From assembly GCA_905221605.1 (NCBI GenBank), contig CAJNDS010001228.1, forward strand, positions 1 through 27,797: a stretch of DNA of 27,797 nucleotides, written 5' to 3'. The translations under genes and the position numbers were made by a program. This document shows positions 17,625 through 27,795 of this stretch, piece after piece. Origin of the DNA: Symbiodinium natans (lineage: Eukaryota; Sar; Dinophyceae; Suessiales; Symbiodiniaceae). Position 1 is the first letter of the stretch. The number at the start of each line of letters is the position of its first letter. The notes under the pieces are model-generated. The model ran no database searches, had not been told where the DNA came from, and saw nothing but the letters and a program-made list of their open reading frames with translations.

Positions 17625-17884
17625 TCAAAATACTTAACATCCTTAAAGTTTTTGGAAAATATCTTTCCAAAAATTTTATGGATTTTAAAGATTTTAAAGG
17701 GGTCCTAGAGGCCCAGGGGCACCGGGCCACCTTTTAAAATCTTTTAAAATCCTTAAAACCTTTAAAATCCTTAAAATCCTTAAAGTTTTTGGAAAACTTT
17801 AAGGGTTTTTAAGGAATTTAAGGAATCCAAAAGATTTAAAAAAGAGCCGCCCAAAGAAGTTTAATCATTTAATTTAGGAATTTC
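17625..17884. repeat. Distal, decayed part of the AAGGATTTT array
   Basis: One further GC core (GGTCCTAGAGGCCCAGGGGC at about 17700) and degenerate TTTAAGG runs, fading into unique sequence by 17840. No gene is seen. Confidence 0.75.
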
Positions 17885-18610
17885 AGGAAAACCTAAACCC
17901 TAAGCTCCTAAGCTTCTAAGCGCCTGGGCGCCTAAGCGCCTACCCCTTAAACCCTTAAACCCTTAAACCCTAATTCCTAAGGTCCTCAGCTCCTAAGCGC
18001 CTAAACTCCTAAGCGTCTACCCCCTAAATCCTGTAACCCGAAACCCTTAAACCCTAAACCCTAAGCTCCTAAGCTCCTAAGCGCCTAAGCTCCTAAGCGC
18101 CTACCCCCTAAATCCTCAAACTACCCTAAACCAAAACCATTAACTCCTAAGCTCTTAAGCTCCTCAGCGCCTAAGCGCCTACCCCATAGACCCTTAAACC
18201 TTACACCCTAAACCCTAAGCTCCTAAGCTCCTAAGCGCCTAGGCGCCTACCCCCTAAAACCTTAAGCTCCTGAGCGCGTAAGCTCCGAAGCGCGTACCCC
18301 TAAATCCTCAAAACCTAAACCCTTAAACCCTAAACCCTAAGCTCCTAAGCTCCTAAGCGTCTAAGCGCCTGCCCCCCCTAAACCCTTCAACCCATAAACT
18401 CCTAAGCTCCTGAGCGCCTAAGCGCCTACCCTTAAACCTTAAACCCTAAAACCTAGGCTCCTAAGCCTAGGCGCCTACCCCCTAATCCCTTAAACCCTAA
18501 ACCCTAAACCTCTTAAGCTCCTGAGCGCCTAAACACTAAACCCTAAACCCTAAACCCTAAGCTCCTAAGCTCCTAAGCGCCTAAGCGGCTACCCCCTAAA
18601 CCCTGAGACC
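17885..18610. repeat. CCTAAGCTCCTAAGCGCC minisatellite
   Basis: Imperfect repeats mix CCTAAGC(T/G)CC decamers, ACCCCCTAAA and CCTTAAACCC telomere-like words. Units are irregular (about 60-110 bp). Apparently derived from telomere-like sequence. No gene is seen. Confidence 0.8.
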
Positions 18611-18890
18611 CCGGCACCCCTTTTATCATTGAAAAATCCTTGCCTTCTTCTCTGCTGAGTTTTTTCTAAAGTTTAAGGATTTTACGGCTTTTAGTACTTG
18701 AATGGATCTTTCGTTTTTGAAGTTGAGGGCACCCTATGGTTTACCAAAGACCTTTGCTAGGGTTTGCAAAAAACTTCGCTTTAAAGTAACGGGCACGCCA
18801 GGGTTTACAGAAAACCTTTCCATTGTGATTAATTTGGTGTTTTAAGCAAATTGTGCAAGCGTACGTCTGCGATAGGATTGTTTGAGTTAT
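18611..18890. other. Left flank of the CTCGAG minisatellite
   Basis: No gene is seen. From about 18715, two or three diverged ~50-bp repeats (GAGGGCACCC, AGGGTTTACAGAAAACCTTT) precede the minisatellite. Similar ones follow it at 20140-20350. Confidence 0.6.
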
Positions 18891-20130
18891 TGCTCTTGCC
18901 AGTCTTCGAGGGGTCAAAACGTTCTGGGTCTGAAGGCTGGGCCCCTCGAGAGGTCAAAAAGTACTTGGTCTGAAGGCTGGGTTCTCGAGGGGTCAAAAAT
19001 GTTTGGTCTTAAGGCTGGGTTCTGGAGGGGTCAAACAGCTGTTGGTCTTAAGGCTGGGACCTTCGAGGGGTCAAAGCGTTCTGGGTTTTAAGGCTGGGCC
19101 CCTCGAGGGGTCAAAGCGTTCTTGGTCTTAAGGCTGGGACCCTCGAGGGGTCAAACATCTTCTTCGTCTTAAGGCTGGGCCCCTCGAGGGGTCAAAGAGT
19201 ATTTGGTCTTAAGGCAACAAGTTTTTGGTCTTAAGGCTGGGCCGCTGGGGTCTTAAGGCAGGGCCCCTCGAGGGGTCAAAGCGTTCTGGTTTTTAAGGCT
19301 GGGCCCCTCGAGGGGTCAAAAAGTTGTTGGTCTTGAGGCTGGGCCCTTCGAGGGGTCAAAGCGTTCTGGGTTTTAAGGCTGGGCCCCTCGAGAGGTCGAA
19401 AGTTCTTGGTCTTAAGGCTGGGCCCCTCGAGGGGTCCAAAAGTTCTTGGTCTTAAGGCTGAGCCCCATCGAGGGGTCAAACAGTTGTTGGTCTTAAGGCT
19501 GGGCCCTTCGAGGGGTCAAAGCGTTCTGGGTTTTAAGGCTGGGCTTCTCGAGGGGTCAAACAGTTTTTGGTCTTAAGGCTGGGCCCCTCGAGGGGTCAAA
19601 CAACTTCTTCGTCTTAAGGCTCGGCCCCCAGAGCGTCGAGAGGTCAAGAGTATTTGGTCTTAAGGCAAAAGTTGTTGGTCTTAAAGCTGGGCCCCTGGAC
19701 TCTTAGGACTGGGCCCCTCGAGGGGTCAAAAAGTTTTTGGTCTTCAGGCTGGGCCCCTCGAGGGGTCAAAAAGTTTTTGGTCTTAAGGCTGGGCCCTTCG
19801 AGGGGTCAAAGCGTTCTTGGTCTTAAGGCTGGGCCCCTCGAGGGGTCAAAAAGTTCTTGGTCTTACGGCTGGGCCCCTCCGAGGGTCAAAACGTTCGGGG
19901 TCTTAAGGCTGGGCCCCCCAAGGCGTCAAAGAGTATTTGGTCTTACGGAAAGTTTTTGGTCTTAGGCTGGGCCCCTCGAAGGGCCAAACAGTTGTTGTTC
20001 TTAAGGCTGGGTCCTTCGAGGGGTCAAAACGTTCTGGGTTTTAAGGCAGGGCCCCTCGAGGGGTCAAACAATTTTTTTTCTCAAGGCTGGGCCCCTCGAG
20101 GGGTCAAAAACTTGTTGGTCTTAAGGCTGG
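18890..20130. repeat. ~40-bp minisatellite with CCCCTCGAGGGG palindrome, about 28 copies
   Basis: Unit: AAGGCTGGGCCCCTCGAGGG followed by GTCAAA, a variable A/G/T stretch and TTGGTCTT. Each unit carries the 12-bp palindrome CCCCTCGAGGGG. The spacer between GTCAAA and GGTCTT varies most. Apparent frames (LGPSRGQ, WAPRGVK) are repeat translations. Confidence 0.9.
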
Positions 20131-20640
20131 TTTTGAGGATGAGGGCACACCAAGGTGTACAAGAACCCTTTCGTTGTTGAGGTTGAGGACACACTAGGGT
20201 TTACAGAAAAACTGACGTTTTGACGTTACAGGCGCACCAGGTTGAGGGAAAAAAACACTTTTCGCTTTTGACATGTTGAGGACATATCAGGCTTCAAATC
20301 GGACCTTCGTTAAAAATGATGGCACATGAAGGTTTGCAAAACAAAAGCGTTCGTTAACTTTGTTGAATTCTTACTTTTCAATCGTTTGAAATATTTAACA
20401 GGCTGCAGGAATATCATGATAACAAAAAATATCATTGTTTGATGTCTTAGGTCTCCACGCTAAACTGAACAGTTTGAAGTAATGTCATAACTGAAACCGT
20501 TTACATCGTTCAGTTAAAGTGTTCTACGAAATGTTGATATCTTGAGCCTTCCAAATAACAAATAAACAGCTGAATTGAAATATTCAAAATGTTTACATTA
20601 TGGAGCCTCTAAAAGAATCAAAACACGTTAAATAGGTCGG
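20131..20640. other. Right flank repeats and unique AT-rich sequence
   Basis: 20140-20350 has diverged repeats like those at 18715-18830 (GAGGACACACTAGGGTTTAC). 20350-20640 is AT-rich, apparently unique and non-coding. Confidence 0.55.
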
Positions 20641-20649
20641 CGTGTTTCT

Positions 20650-20680
20650 TTTATTCATCGTTTCTCTCTCCCTCTCTTTC

Positions 20681-20742
<62 letters not shown>

Positions 20743-20900
20743 CCTCCCTCTCTCTCTTTCCTGTCTTTTTTTTTTTTTTCCTCTCTCTCTCTTTCTGACC
20801 CTCTCTCCCTCCTTCCTTCCTTCCTTCCTTCCTTCCTGCCTTCCTTCCTTCCTTCCTTTCTCTTCCCCGCTTCCTTCTTGCTCTTTCCTCTTTCCTCCCC
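20650..20900. repeat. Compound pyrimidine microsatellite (TTTCTC, CT, CCTT)
   Basis: (TTTCTC)n, (CT)n, a T15 run and (CCTT)n on the plus strand. The Ser/Leu/Phe- and Arg/Glu-rich frames across it are translations of the repeat. Confidence 0.95.
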
Positions 20901-22790
20901 GCTCCTCCCGTTTTTTTTACGCGCCATTCAACAGTGAATGAAAGAACAAAGGTACTGACAAGAGAGGAGCAGGAGTTCTCCTTCAAGAGGGAAATGGAAG
21001 CAGAACGTCAAGGATGAGAAGGAAGAGTGAAGGTACTGACAAGAGAGGAATAATATAATATGAAGAGAATTTAATATTAAATTTTCAAGTGAGCGAATGA
21101 AATAAGCGATCGCGTGAAATTAAATATTAAATGAACGAAACCGAGGATGAAAGAACACTGTGAAGAGAAGAATAATATAATAAAAGCGACGCAAATGAAT
21201 GTTCTCTTCTTGGAAATGGGAGGACAGGGCCTTCCTCACAGTCCCATCTTCTCTCAAACCCCTGGGAAGCCCTTTTAGGGAACCCCTCGGTGCAGCCCCC
21301 TGCGAAAACTGCAGGCCCTGGCGGATATTGAAAAGGAGTGTAAATCACTGACAGAACGAGGGAAGGAGAACGACAGACGCGGAGCAAGAGAGAGAGAAAC
21401 AGAAAAAAGGAGAGAGAAGCAGCTGTCCTCTCCAAGCTGTTTTCAGAGTGACCCCAAAGACTCAGACCGTCCCTTTCTCCACTCCCTTTCTGTCCACCAT
21501 TCATTTTCGCTTGTTGCGTTTTTTAATCGTATCATTCTCAAAGTCTCTCTCCCTCTCTCTCGCCCGCTCTCCCCTTCCTGTCTCTTCTCCTCTTCATTCT
21601 CCTCCCGCTTGCTCCTCCCCATCCCGTGCCCCATTTCTCCTAGCCCCTCCAAGACGTAGGTCAAGGATAAGAGAGGAGACGGGAACGACAAGAAAGAAAG
21701 AGGGGTTCTCCTTGTTCCGTCTACCTTACTCTTTTTTTGTTCTTAAATTCGAAAGGGGTAGAAAGCGTCTTCCTCTCTCGCCCCTCTTCCCGATTTGAAG
21801 CTCTCTCTGGAAGCCTCTCATTGGAAACGCCTGTAGGCTCCTGAGAAACAGACGTATGGCAAAGGGCTTTAGAAATAGGCAGTGAGGAGCACACCTGCAA
21901 CGAAACGTTCATAAGGACGGATGTAGGTGAGAAGAATGGGGAAACTATAAATATACAGAAAGAATAAGCGCAGACGGAGAAGGGAGACAGAGCGAGAAAC
22001 AGAGAAACATAGAGAAGAAGAGAGAAGCAATGAAGTGAATGAAGGAGGAAGTCAGTACAAAAAACAGCCTTTTGCTGCCTGTTGGCTTTCCCCTCCTCCT
22101 GTCTTTATCTGTTTGTTTCTTACTGAAGAGGAAGTGGAAGCAGGAAGAGCAAGAATGAAAGACTCTCTCGCTCTCTTCGTTCCTTTTCTTGTCTTTTAAG
22201 GGTATGGGAAGGGGGGTGAGGAAGGGAACAGGAGGGGAGGAGGACACAATGTCACATGGCAGGCTGGGGAAGGGTTGGACGCCCGTTGCTTCCAGAAAAT
22301 TCTGGATGCCCCTGCAGGCCCCCTACAGGCTCCGCGAGGCCCGGAGGCCCCTGAGATACAGTAACACTGGGATGGGATAGGGCCATACTCGTGGCTCTCT
22401 CGCTTTCTCTGCTGAAGCCTTCCTCGTCTCCCATGTTCTCTTTCTCGCGCGATTTTTGTTCTTCTCTCTCTCTCTCACACTTTCACTTTCTCTTGTCCCC
22501 TTTTGCCTTCCCTCGCATCATTCCACGCCCTACCCTTCCCTCCTTTCCGCCCTACCCTTCCCTCCTTTCCGCGCCCTTCTCAAATGAGAAAGCAAAAGAA
22601 GGGCGAAGAAAGTAGCGAAAGGACGATTTCGCCCCGCCTATGCCGCTTTCACTCATCCGCTTTCACCCCCTCCCTCGTGCCATGCCCTACACTAAGAGAA
22701 GAATAGGAATGGAAGCGATAAGTGGGAACGCAGAGGAAAAAGGGACTTCTTCTTTTTCATTCAGCTTAGGCATACGTTCTTTCTTTTCAC
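20901..22790. other. Non-repetitive stretch without a supported gene
   Basis: Mixed composition with pyrimidine-rich patches. GGTACTGACAAGAGAGGA occurs twice (20951 and 21032), as does GAATAATATAATA, suggesting a short local duplication. Open frames of 60-125 codons occur on both strands, but they overlap low-complexity patches and show no recognisable domain. GC-rich patches at 21190-21330 and 22255-22380 could be exon remnants but cannot be bounded. Confidence 0.5.
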
Positions 22791-22794
22791 CTCT

Positions 22795-22811
22795 CACCCT
22801 CTCCCTCCCTC

Positions 22812-22853
<42 letters not shown>

Positions 22854-22886
22854 GCTCTTTCTCTCTCTCTCTCGTTCTCTCTCTCG

Positions 22887-22948
<62 letters not shown>

Positions 22949-23187
22949 GCTCTTTCTCTTTATGTTTCCCTTTCCTCTTTCTCTTTTCTCTTTATTTTTC
23001 TCTTTCTCTTTCTCTTTCTCTTTCTCTTTCTCTTTCTCTTTCTCTTTCTCTTTCTCTTTCTCTTTCTTTCTGTGCCCCTCTCACTCTCATTGTCACTCTC
23101 ACGCTCATTCTATCTCTCTGTCTCTCTCTGTCTCTCTCTGTCTCTCTCTCTCTCTCTCGCTCTCTGTCTCTCTCGCTCTCGCTCTCG

Positions 23188-23247
<60 letters not shown>

Positions 23248-23344
23248 CTCTCTCCTCTCCCCACCCCTCTCCTCGCTCTCTTTCCTATCTTTCCCATCTC
23301 TCTCTCTCTCTCAGTCTCTCTCATCCTCTTCTCTCTCTCTCTCT

Positions 23345-23390
<46 letters not shown>

Positions 23391-23432
23391 CTCTCTCTCT
23401 CTCTCTTCTCTTGTCTCTCTTTCTCTCTTTAT
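22795..23432. repeat. Long pyrimidine microsatellite (CT)n/(TTTCTC)n
   Basis: About 640 bp almost purely C and T on the plus strand, with rare G interruptions (CTCTCTCGCTCT, CTGTCTCT) and a (CTTTCT)~12 block at about 22990-23070. The long Ser/Leu frame on plus and Arg/Glu frame on minus are not genes. Confidence 0.95.
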
Positions 23433-23998
23433 CTCTTCTTTTCTTTTATGGGCGGTATGTCTGGTATCTCGGCCTGGGCAATCGTGCACGGAGAGAAAAC
23501 GAAAGCTCTGAAGTATGATAACGGACATGTCAAGTAAAGGTATATGCAAATTATTTGGTAACCAAGAGCGAAAGCCAAATGGTACATAAGTATGTATATA
23601 TACATATATATGTATCGATTTAAGTATGGGATAAAGGTAAACAGAGCCCTGCGCCAAATAGAACATAAAGGTCCTTGCCACATAAGCCTATACGAATGCC
23701 TATGATACCTATGCCATAGCCTGTAGCCTACAGTCTACAGTCTCTGTGCCACTGCCGCAGCGCCTGCGTTCGCTCTCTCCCTCTCCCTCTGTCAGCCAAA
23801 GTGGAAACCACGCGGTGACCGCGCTGACAAGCTGCGCATGCGACGCATGCAGCATAAGTACAGCAGCATAAGTATAAGCAGCATAATTGCATAATTTATA
23901 ATTTATAATAGGTCTCTGAGTCTGGTGGCCTGATATTGCGAGCTCGCCGCAACATGGCTCTTGTGGTGAAGGCATCCCGTCACGTTTTCCAAAATCGC
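23433..23998. other. Unique sequence, no gene recognised
   Basis: Includes an ATACATATATATGTAT-like AT stretch near 23600, CCTATGCCATAGCCTGTAGCCT short repeats near 23700-23740 and AGCAGCATAAGTA repeats near 23845-23885. Open frames on the minus strand are short and without recognisable features. Confidence 0.5.
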
Positions 23999-24002
23999 AT
24001 TC

Positions 24003-24406
<404 letters not shown>

Positions 24407-24664
24407 CTAGCGCAAGTGCCGGCAGGCTTCGAACGATCCAGCCGTGAACAAAGACTCAACGTTGGGCGCATCACTCTTTTTCGCGTTCTCCGCACTGTAA
24501 TTCTTGCAAACAAAGCCACATATGTAAATATCTTCTTCGTCAGCAGGCCGACGGTGTGTACGGAAGCACTGGTAGCACCAAGCCGAATCAGAATTCTGCT
24601 GCTGCATGTCCCTATACAAGTGAACTGGACGATGTTCGTTCTTAAAGAAGGCCCGCGTGGCATC
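24407..24664 (-). CDS. Terminal exon: Cys-rich (putative zinc-binding) protein
   Basis: An 85-codon frame from a CTGGAG|G acceptor to a TAG stop. It has two knuckles, AWCYQCFRTH and IYICGFVCKNYS (CxxC, about 16 residues, CxxxC), then KKSDAPNVESLFTAG and EACRHLR. This looks like a zinc-binding domain of no family I can name. It begins in phase 0, exactly matching the exon at 24977-25196. Confidence 0.55.
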   Translation of the reverse strand, partial: DATRAFFKNEHRPVHLYRDMQQQNSDSAWCYQCFRTHRRPADEEDIYICGFVCKNYSAENAKKSDAPNVESLFTAGSFEACRHLR

Positions 24665-24976
24665 CTCCAGCTAGAAGACAAACCATCCAGTAACAAGTAG
24701 CAGCACTGACAACGACCCTGTCTCTGTCACAGGCTGATACAAAAACCCAAGCAAACGGAATTCTCACAAGAGCGAGTATCGTGAATCTCCGAGGCACTAA
24801 TTTCGGTAAAGCTGCAGCTGCAGTCGGAGTCGAGCAGCTGACTCATTGCATAGGATGGAGCCCCCGAGCCAGAACATGCAGAGCTCAGCACCTTCAGTAA
24901 CTCGCGCTACTGCTACTGCCTACTGCTACTGATGGGCACTAGCTCACACACAAAATCCCACGCTGTGATGACTTGC

Positions 24977-25196
24977 CTGTTGCGACTTAGTCACAATTGG
25001 CTCAGCAACCCGGGGGGGCTGAGCTTGCACAGCATGTAGCATCCGAGAAGCCCAGTTCAGCACTGGTGGCACGGGCACTTCAAACGGCAAGTCTTCGAGA
25101 ACTCCTCCAATCCTTCCAACACTCACAGATTCAGATCCACCATCTGCATCAGCCCGCGCATCTCGAACTGGCGACCTCGATCTTGGGGAAGAAGAC
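24977..25196 (-). CDS. Exon upstream of the Cys-rich terminal exon
   Basis: 73 codons starting RSSSPRSRSPVRDARADADG-like (Ser/Arg-rich), then a less charged half ending with NWASRMLHAVQAQPP and EPIVTKSQQ. Acceptor TGCGCAG|G. The donor CAACAG|GCAAGT is a near-ideal GC-type 5' splice site, in phase 0 with the next exon. The SR-rich start is low complexity, and the role is unknown. More exons probably lie upstream (25200-25300). Confidence 0.5.
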
Positions 25197-25453
25197 CTGC
25201 GCAATGCAAGCTTCGGTGGCCCGGCAGCCTATTTCTCGTCTCAGTCTCAACAGTCTCGCCTCAATTCTACAGCAGCAGATGTGAGTCAGGAGTCATGAGA
25301 CAGCCTTGGCGGCAAAGCCTCGCCCCGAATGCGTAGCGCAGCGCGCAAAAGCATGGGAGAGCTTGCTGAGCTTGCACAATCACGACTCACGACCCTAAAT
25401 TCCTGGAGTTTGCAATTTACATTTACACGTTTTGTCCGATGCTCCAAGTGACC
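25197..25453. other. Intergenic or intronic, unassigned
   Basis: Minus-strand frame ETVETETRNRLPGHRSLH near 25200-25260 could extend the exon at 24977-25196. Otherwise nothing recognised. Confidence 0.4.
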
Positions 25454-25531
25454 CTACAGAACAGCCCGAAAGGGCCTCTGAACATGTGAGCCGGGACGCG
25501 CTGCCGCATCACGGCACATGTCACATGTCAT
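25454..25531 (-). CDS. Terminal exon with CxxC
   Basis: Excellent acceptor on the minus strand (CTCTTTTTTTCCTAATCAG|A) followed by MTCDMCRDAAARPGSH and RPFRAVL, then stop. The CDMC knuckle and phase 0 suit the exon at 25649-25744 as its upstream partner. Confidence 0.4.
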   Translation of the reverse strand: MTCDMCRDAAARPGSHVQRPFRAVL

Positions 25532-25648
25532 CTGATTAGGAAAAAAAGAGATCAAGTGCAGCCGGAAACGCTGCCAGCACCAAGGATGGCCCACTGCTGA
25601 AAAGTAAGCCCATGTCAAGCTACGCAAAGCCCGATCCCCACTCCCTAC

Positions 25649-25744
25649 TTGAGGCTCCCATCGAACACCCCTGCCCCTACCCTCCTCTACCCTTTGCTCT
25701 TCTATGTCCGCATCCTCAGAAGCCTTGCGCAGCAGATAGTCCGA
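25649..25744 (-). CDS. Internal exon, acidic/Arg-rich
   Basis: Acceptor TATCTCAG|T and donor CCTCAA|GTAGGG bound 32 codons: SDYLLRKASEDADIEEQRVE, then EGRGRGVRWEPQ. Charged, probably disordered. Phase 0 at both ends. The frame stays open past the donor, so the end is not certain. Confidence 0.4.
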
Positions 25745-25793
25745 CTGAGATACCCATAGAAAGGCCAACAGGCCGCACTGGCCGACTCGAGTC

Positions 25794-25994
25794 TCAGGAC
25801 TCCAGAGCGTGGGACAAACGTTTGATGACTGCTTGAGCGCATCTCTCACACATGTAAGCGCGGCAATGCCAGTGAATCTCAGCCACTTTGTCACGGATCT
25901 TGCTGTCAGCCGCCTCCGCCAAATCAGCTTCATGCGCCACCCGCTTAAGGTTGAGGAACAACCACAGCCTAAGTCGAGTCATATCATAGATCAA
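25794..25994 (-). CDS. Exon or small ORF with CxxC motif
   Basis: From an ATG at about 25982: MTRLRLWLFLNLKRVAHEAD, LAEAADSKIRDKVAEIHWHC, then RAYMCERCAQAVIKR and a stop. A hydrophobic start, a charged helix and a CERC knuckle look like real protein. It may be the first exon of the gene continuing at 25744, with a donor before the stop (for example CAC|GCTCTG). Confidence 0.35.
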   Translation of the reverse strand: MIYDMTRLRLWLFLNLKRVAHEADLAEAADSKIRDKVAEIHWHCRAYMCERCAQAVIKRLSHALES

Positions 25995-26010
25995 ATGATC
26001 AGATCATGAA

Positions 26011-26226
26011 TCATATCTGTTGAAGCTTGCAATTTACACAACATGTACGTTTGTCGCATGTGTTACATTTGTTGCAGTTCAGCTGCGATGAGGTTTTCCC
26101 AGTTTTCCATCTTCTCTTCTTCTGCTGGTGGAATCGCGCCATGGGTGGACACGAGTACAGTATCGCCTCTAAGTCTCTAATTAGCTTAATCCTGAAGCCA
26201 GGATATCCAGATATCCAGAGATCCAA
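26011..26226 (-). CDS. Cys-rich C-terminal ORF (putative zinc-binding)
   Basis: The frame ends with a Cys cluster, QLNCNKCNTCDKRTCCVNCK, after a basic stretch (FHQQKKRRWKTGKT), then stop. Such basic plus C-rich tails occur in transposases (piggyBac-like) and other DNA-binding proteins, but the resemblance is only of type. The start is unresolved. Confidence 0.35.
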   Translation of the reverse strand: MDLWISGYPGFRIKLIRDLEAILYSCPPMARFHQQKKRRWKTGKTSSQLNCNKCNTCDKRTCCVNCKLQQI

Positions 26227-26292
26227 GATATCATATCTCAGTCTCTTACTTTCGAGGCACGATTCTGCACACTGCAGCAGCGAGTTCCATCT

Positions 26293-26480
26293 TTAAGCCA
26301 AAATCCTGCCGAGCGTTTTGCCGCACATTTTCCCAAACATCTGTCGTCAGGCCTGAAACCTGCCAAGCATTTTGCCGCCAAATTTCCCCAAATTCTGTCC
26401 CAAGCCCTAAATCCTGCCAAGCATTCTGCCGCTGATTTCGTCGCCAGGCCTAGATTTTGCCAAGGGTTCTGCCGCTGGGT
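26293..26480. repeat. 57-bp imperfect tandem repeat, 3-4 copies
   Basis: Units share CCTGCCAAGCATTTTGCCGC and recur at about 57-bp steps, with a last shorter one. On the minus strand the unit is open and reads as 19-residue repeats (AAKCLAGFRPDDRCLG). It lies just beyond the stop of the recombinase ORF. Whether it is translated is unknown. Confidence 0.7.
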
Positions 26481-26544
26481 TTGCCGCAGAAAACCCTCAA
26501 ATCGGACCCGAAAAGTAAAGAAAGTCTTCGTATGGAAGTGGGTT

Positions 26545-27795
26545 TCACAAGATATACTCGCGCAACGCAGCACTCTGCAGCTCCCGACCGTACACCGCGT
26601 CTGATCCTGTAGCAGCGTCAGCGTGATGACCAAGAACGCGCTTAGTCTCCCTCAGCATGCCGAATTTTGAGCACCACACGAGGGTGGTCGCCTTGAGAGA
26701 ATGACTAGACAATGGCTTTTCTGAATCAGGACGAGGGAGTAGAAAACGCAGCCAGCGGGTCACTTCACTAGATGACAGGGGGTCCGAAGACCAACTCCCA
26801 TCAGGCCGAGGGGCCGGCAGGAAAGGGACATCAATCCCATCATTCAGCAACCCAGCTTCATCTCTCAACTCCAGCAGCAGTTGTCCCAACGGGACTTTAG
26901 CAATACCAATTCCCGGAATCACCAAGGGAAGGATTCGGCGTTGCTGAGCATCAAGCCGTGAAGTTTTATGGTGGAGGGTACCTAGTTCAATGAAACCGTG
27001 ACTCCAATCCGCACCACTCTTGTCAATAATCAAAGGTTGAATACAACGAACATCAGAAGCTCTAGCTCTGCCGTAAAGCATGGCCAGAAAATGAACTGCA
27101 CCACATCTATCGATAAGGGAGATGCCCTCATCCTGAGCGATTGCATGAAGCTGCAACACCTCGTGTACCTGCAGAGGGGGAGCCGGGTCCCATGGACTCT
27201 TGTTGGCCAGAGCTTTAGCCACCAGTCCGTTGACACGTGCACTCTGAAAAACTTCAAGACGTACCCGCAATCCCAGGGCATGATAACTCCATTTGATGGC
27301 CTTTAGACACGTATCCAAAGTGGATGCAGCCGTTCGGGGCAGCTTCAAGACGCAGTTGACAAAAGACCAAACGACCTTTTCAGGAAAAGGAGGAAGGTTC
27401 CCTGACTTCACCAGCCATTCACAAAATGTGCGAATTGGCCCCACATGCTTCAAAACTGTGGCTGGGGATTTGCCAGCCAGAATCGCCTGCAATGAGTCCT
27501 GACCAGTCTCTGTATCATCCTCCATGAGAGTGCACAAGTCAAAGAAACTAGCAAAGGATTGGAGCAAGAGCAAAACCTTCTGATAAGCTTCGTGCTGACG
27601 GTCTCGCGAGCTCGCTCCCCGACGGGCCTTAACTGCACGAGTCCAGGCCTGGCAATGCGACGTTGCTGTATCTACTATACTTGTCGAAGACTGCGTGCCA
27701 GCTGTTAAGGCGGTCATCGGTTGTGTTCTCCCGCCCTGGTAAGGCACGCCCAACCCTTGAGGGAACATCGCCTTCATCGGGTCAAAAATGCACAA
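26545..27795 (-). CDS. Tyrosine recombinase-like protein (5' end at window edge)
   Basis: 416 codons, intronless as far as seen. An N-terminal helical region (about 70-200) resembles a SAM-like DNA-binding domain. The catalytic part has box I Arg in LAMLYGRARASDV (about 238-249), a beta-hairpin Lys in LHHKTS (about 277), HSLKAT (His365), LGHH (388-391) and Tyr402 in AVYGREL. The usual HxxR arginine is Lys here, as I recall for the expanded dinoflagellate family of this type. Such enzymes cut and rejoin DNA in mobile elements (Crypton or DIRS-like). Flanking element ends are not seen. The first Met is two bases from the window edge, so the true start may lie outside. Confidence 0.75.
   Translation of the reverse strand: MCIFDPMKAMFPQGLGVPYQGGRTQPMTALTAGTQSSTSIVDTATSHCQAWTRAVKARRGASSRDRQHEAYQKVLLLLQSFASFFDLCTLMEDDTETGQDSLQAILAGKSPATVLKHVGPIRTFCEWLVKSGNLPPFPEKVVWSFVNCVLKLPRTAASTLDTCLKAIKWSYHALGLRVRLEVFQSARVNGLVAKALANKSPWDPAPPLQVHEVLQLHAIAQDEGISLIDRCGAVHFLAMLYGRARASDVRCIQPLIIDKSGADWSHGFIELGTLHHKTSRLDAQQRRILPLVIPGIGIAKVPLGQLLLELRDEAGLLNDGIDVPFLPAPRPDGSWSSDPLSSSEVTRWLRFLLPRPDSEKPLSSHSLKATTLVWCSKFGMLRETKRVLGHHADAATGSDAVYGRELQSAALREYIL

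Noticed and set aside
18890-20130. CRISPR array
   Set aside because: Units are contiguous with related short spacers, there is no leader or cas gene, and the setting is eukaryotic.
19654-20180. Plus-strand frames of about 105 codons rich in LGP/WAP repeats
   Set aside because: Translations of the 40-bp minisatellite, with frame shifts between units.
22640-23681. 292-codon Ser/Leu frame and 229-codon Arg/Glu frame
   Set aside because: Low-complexity pyrimidine microsatellite read on the two strands; no non-repeat domain.
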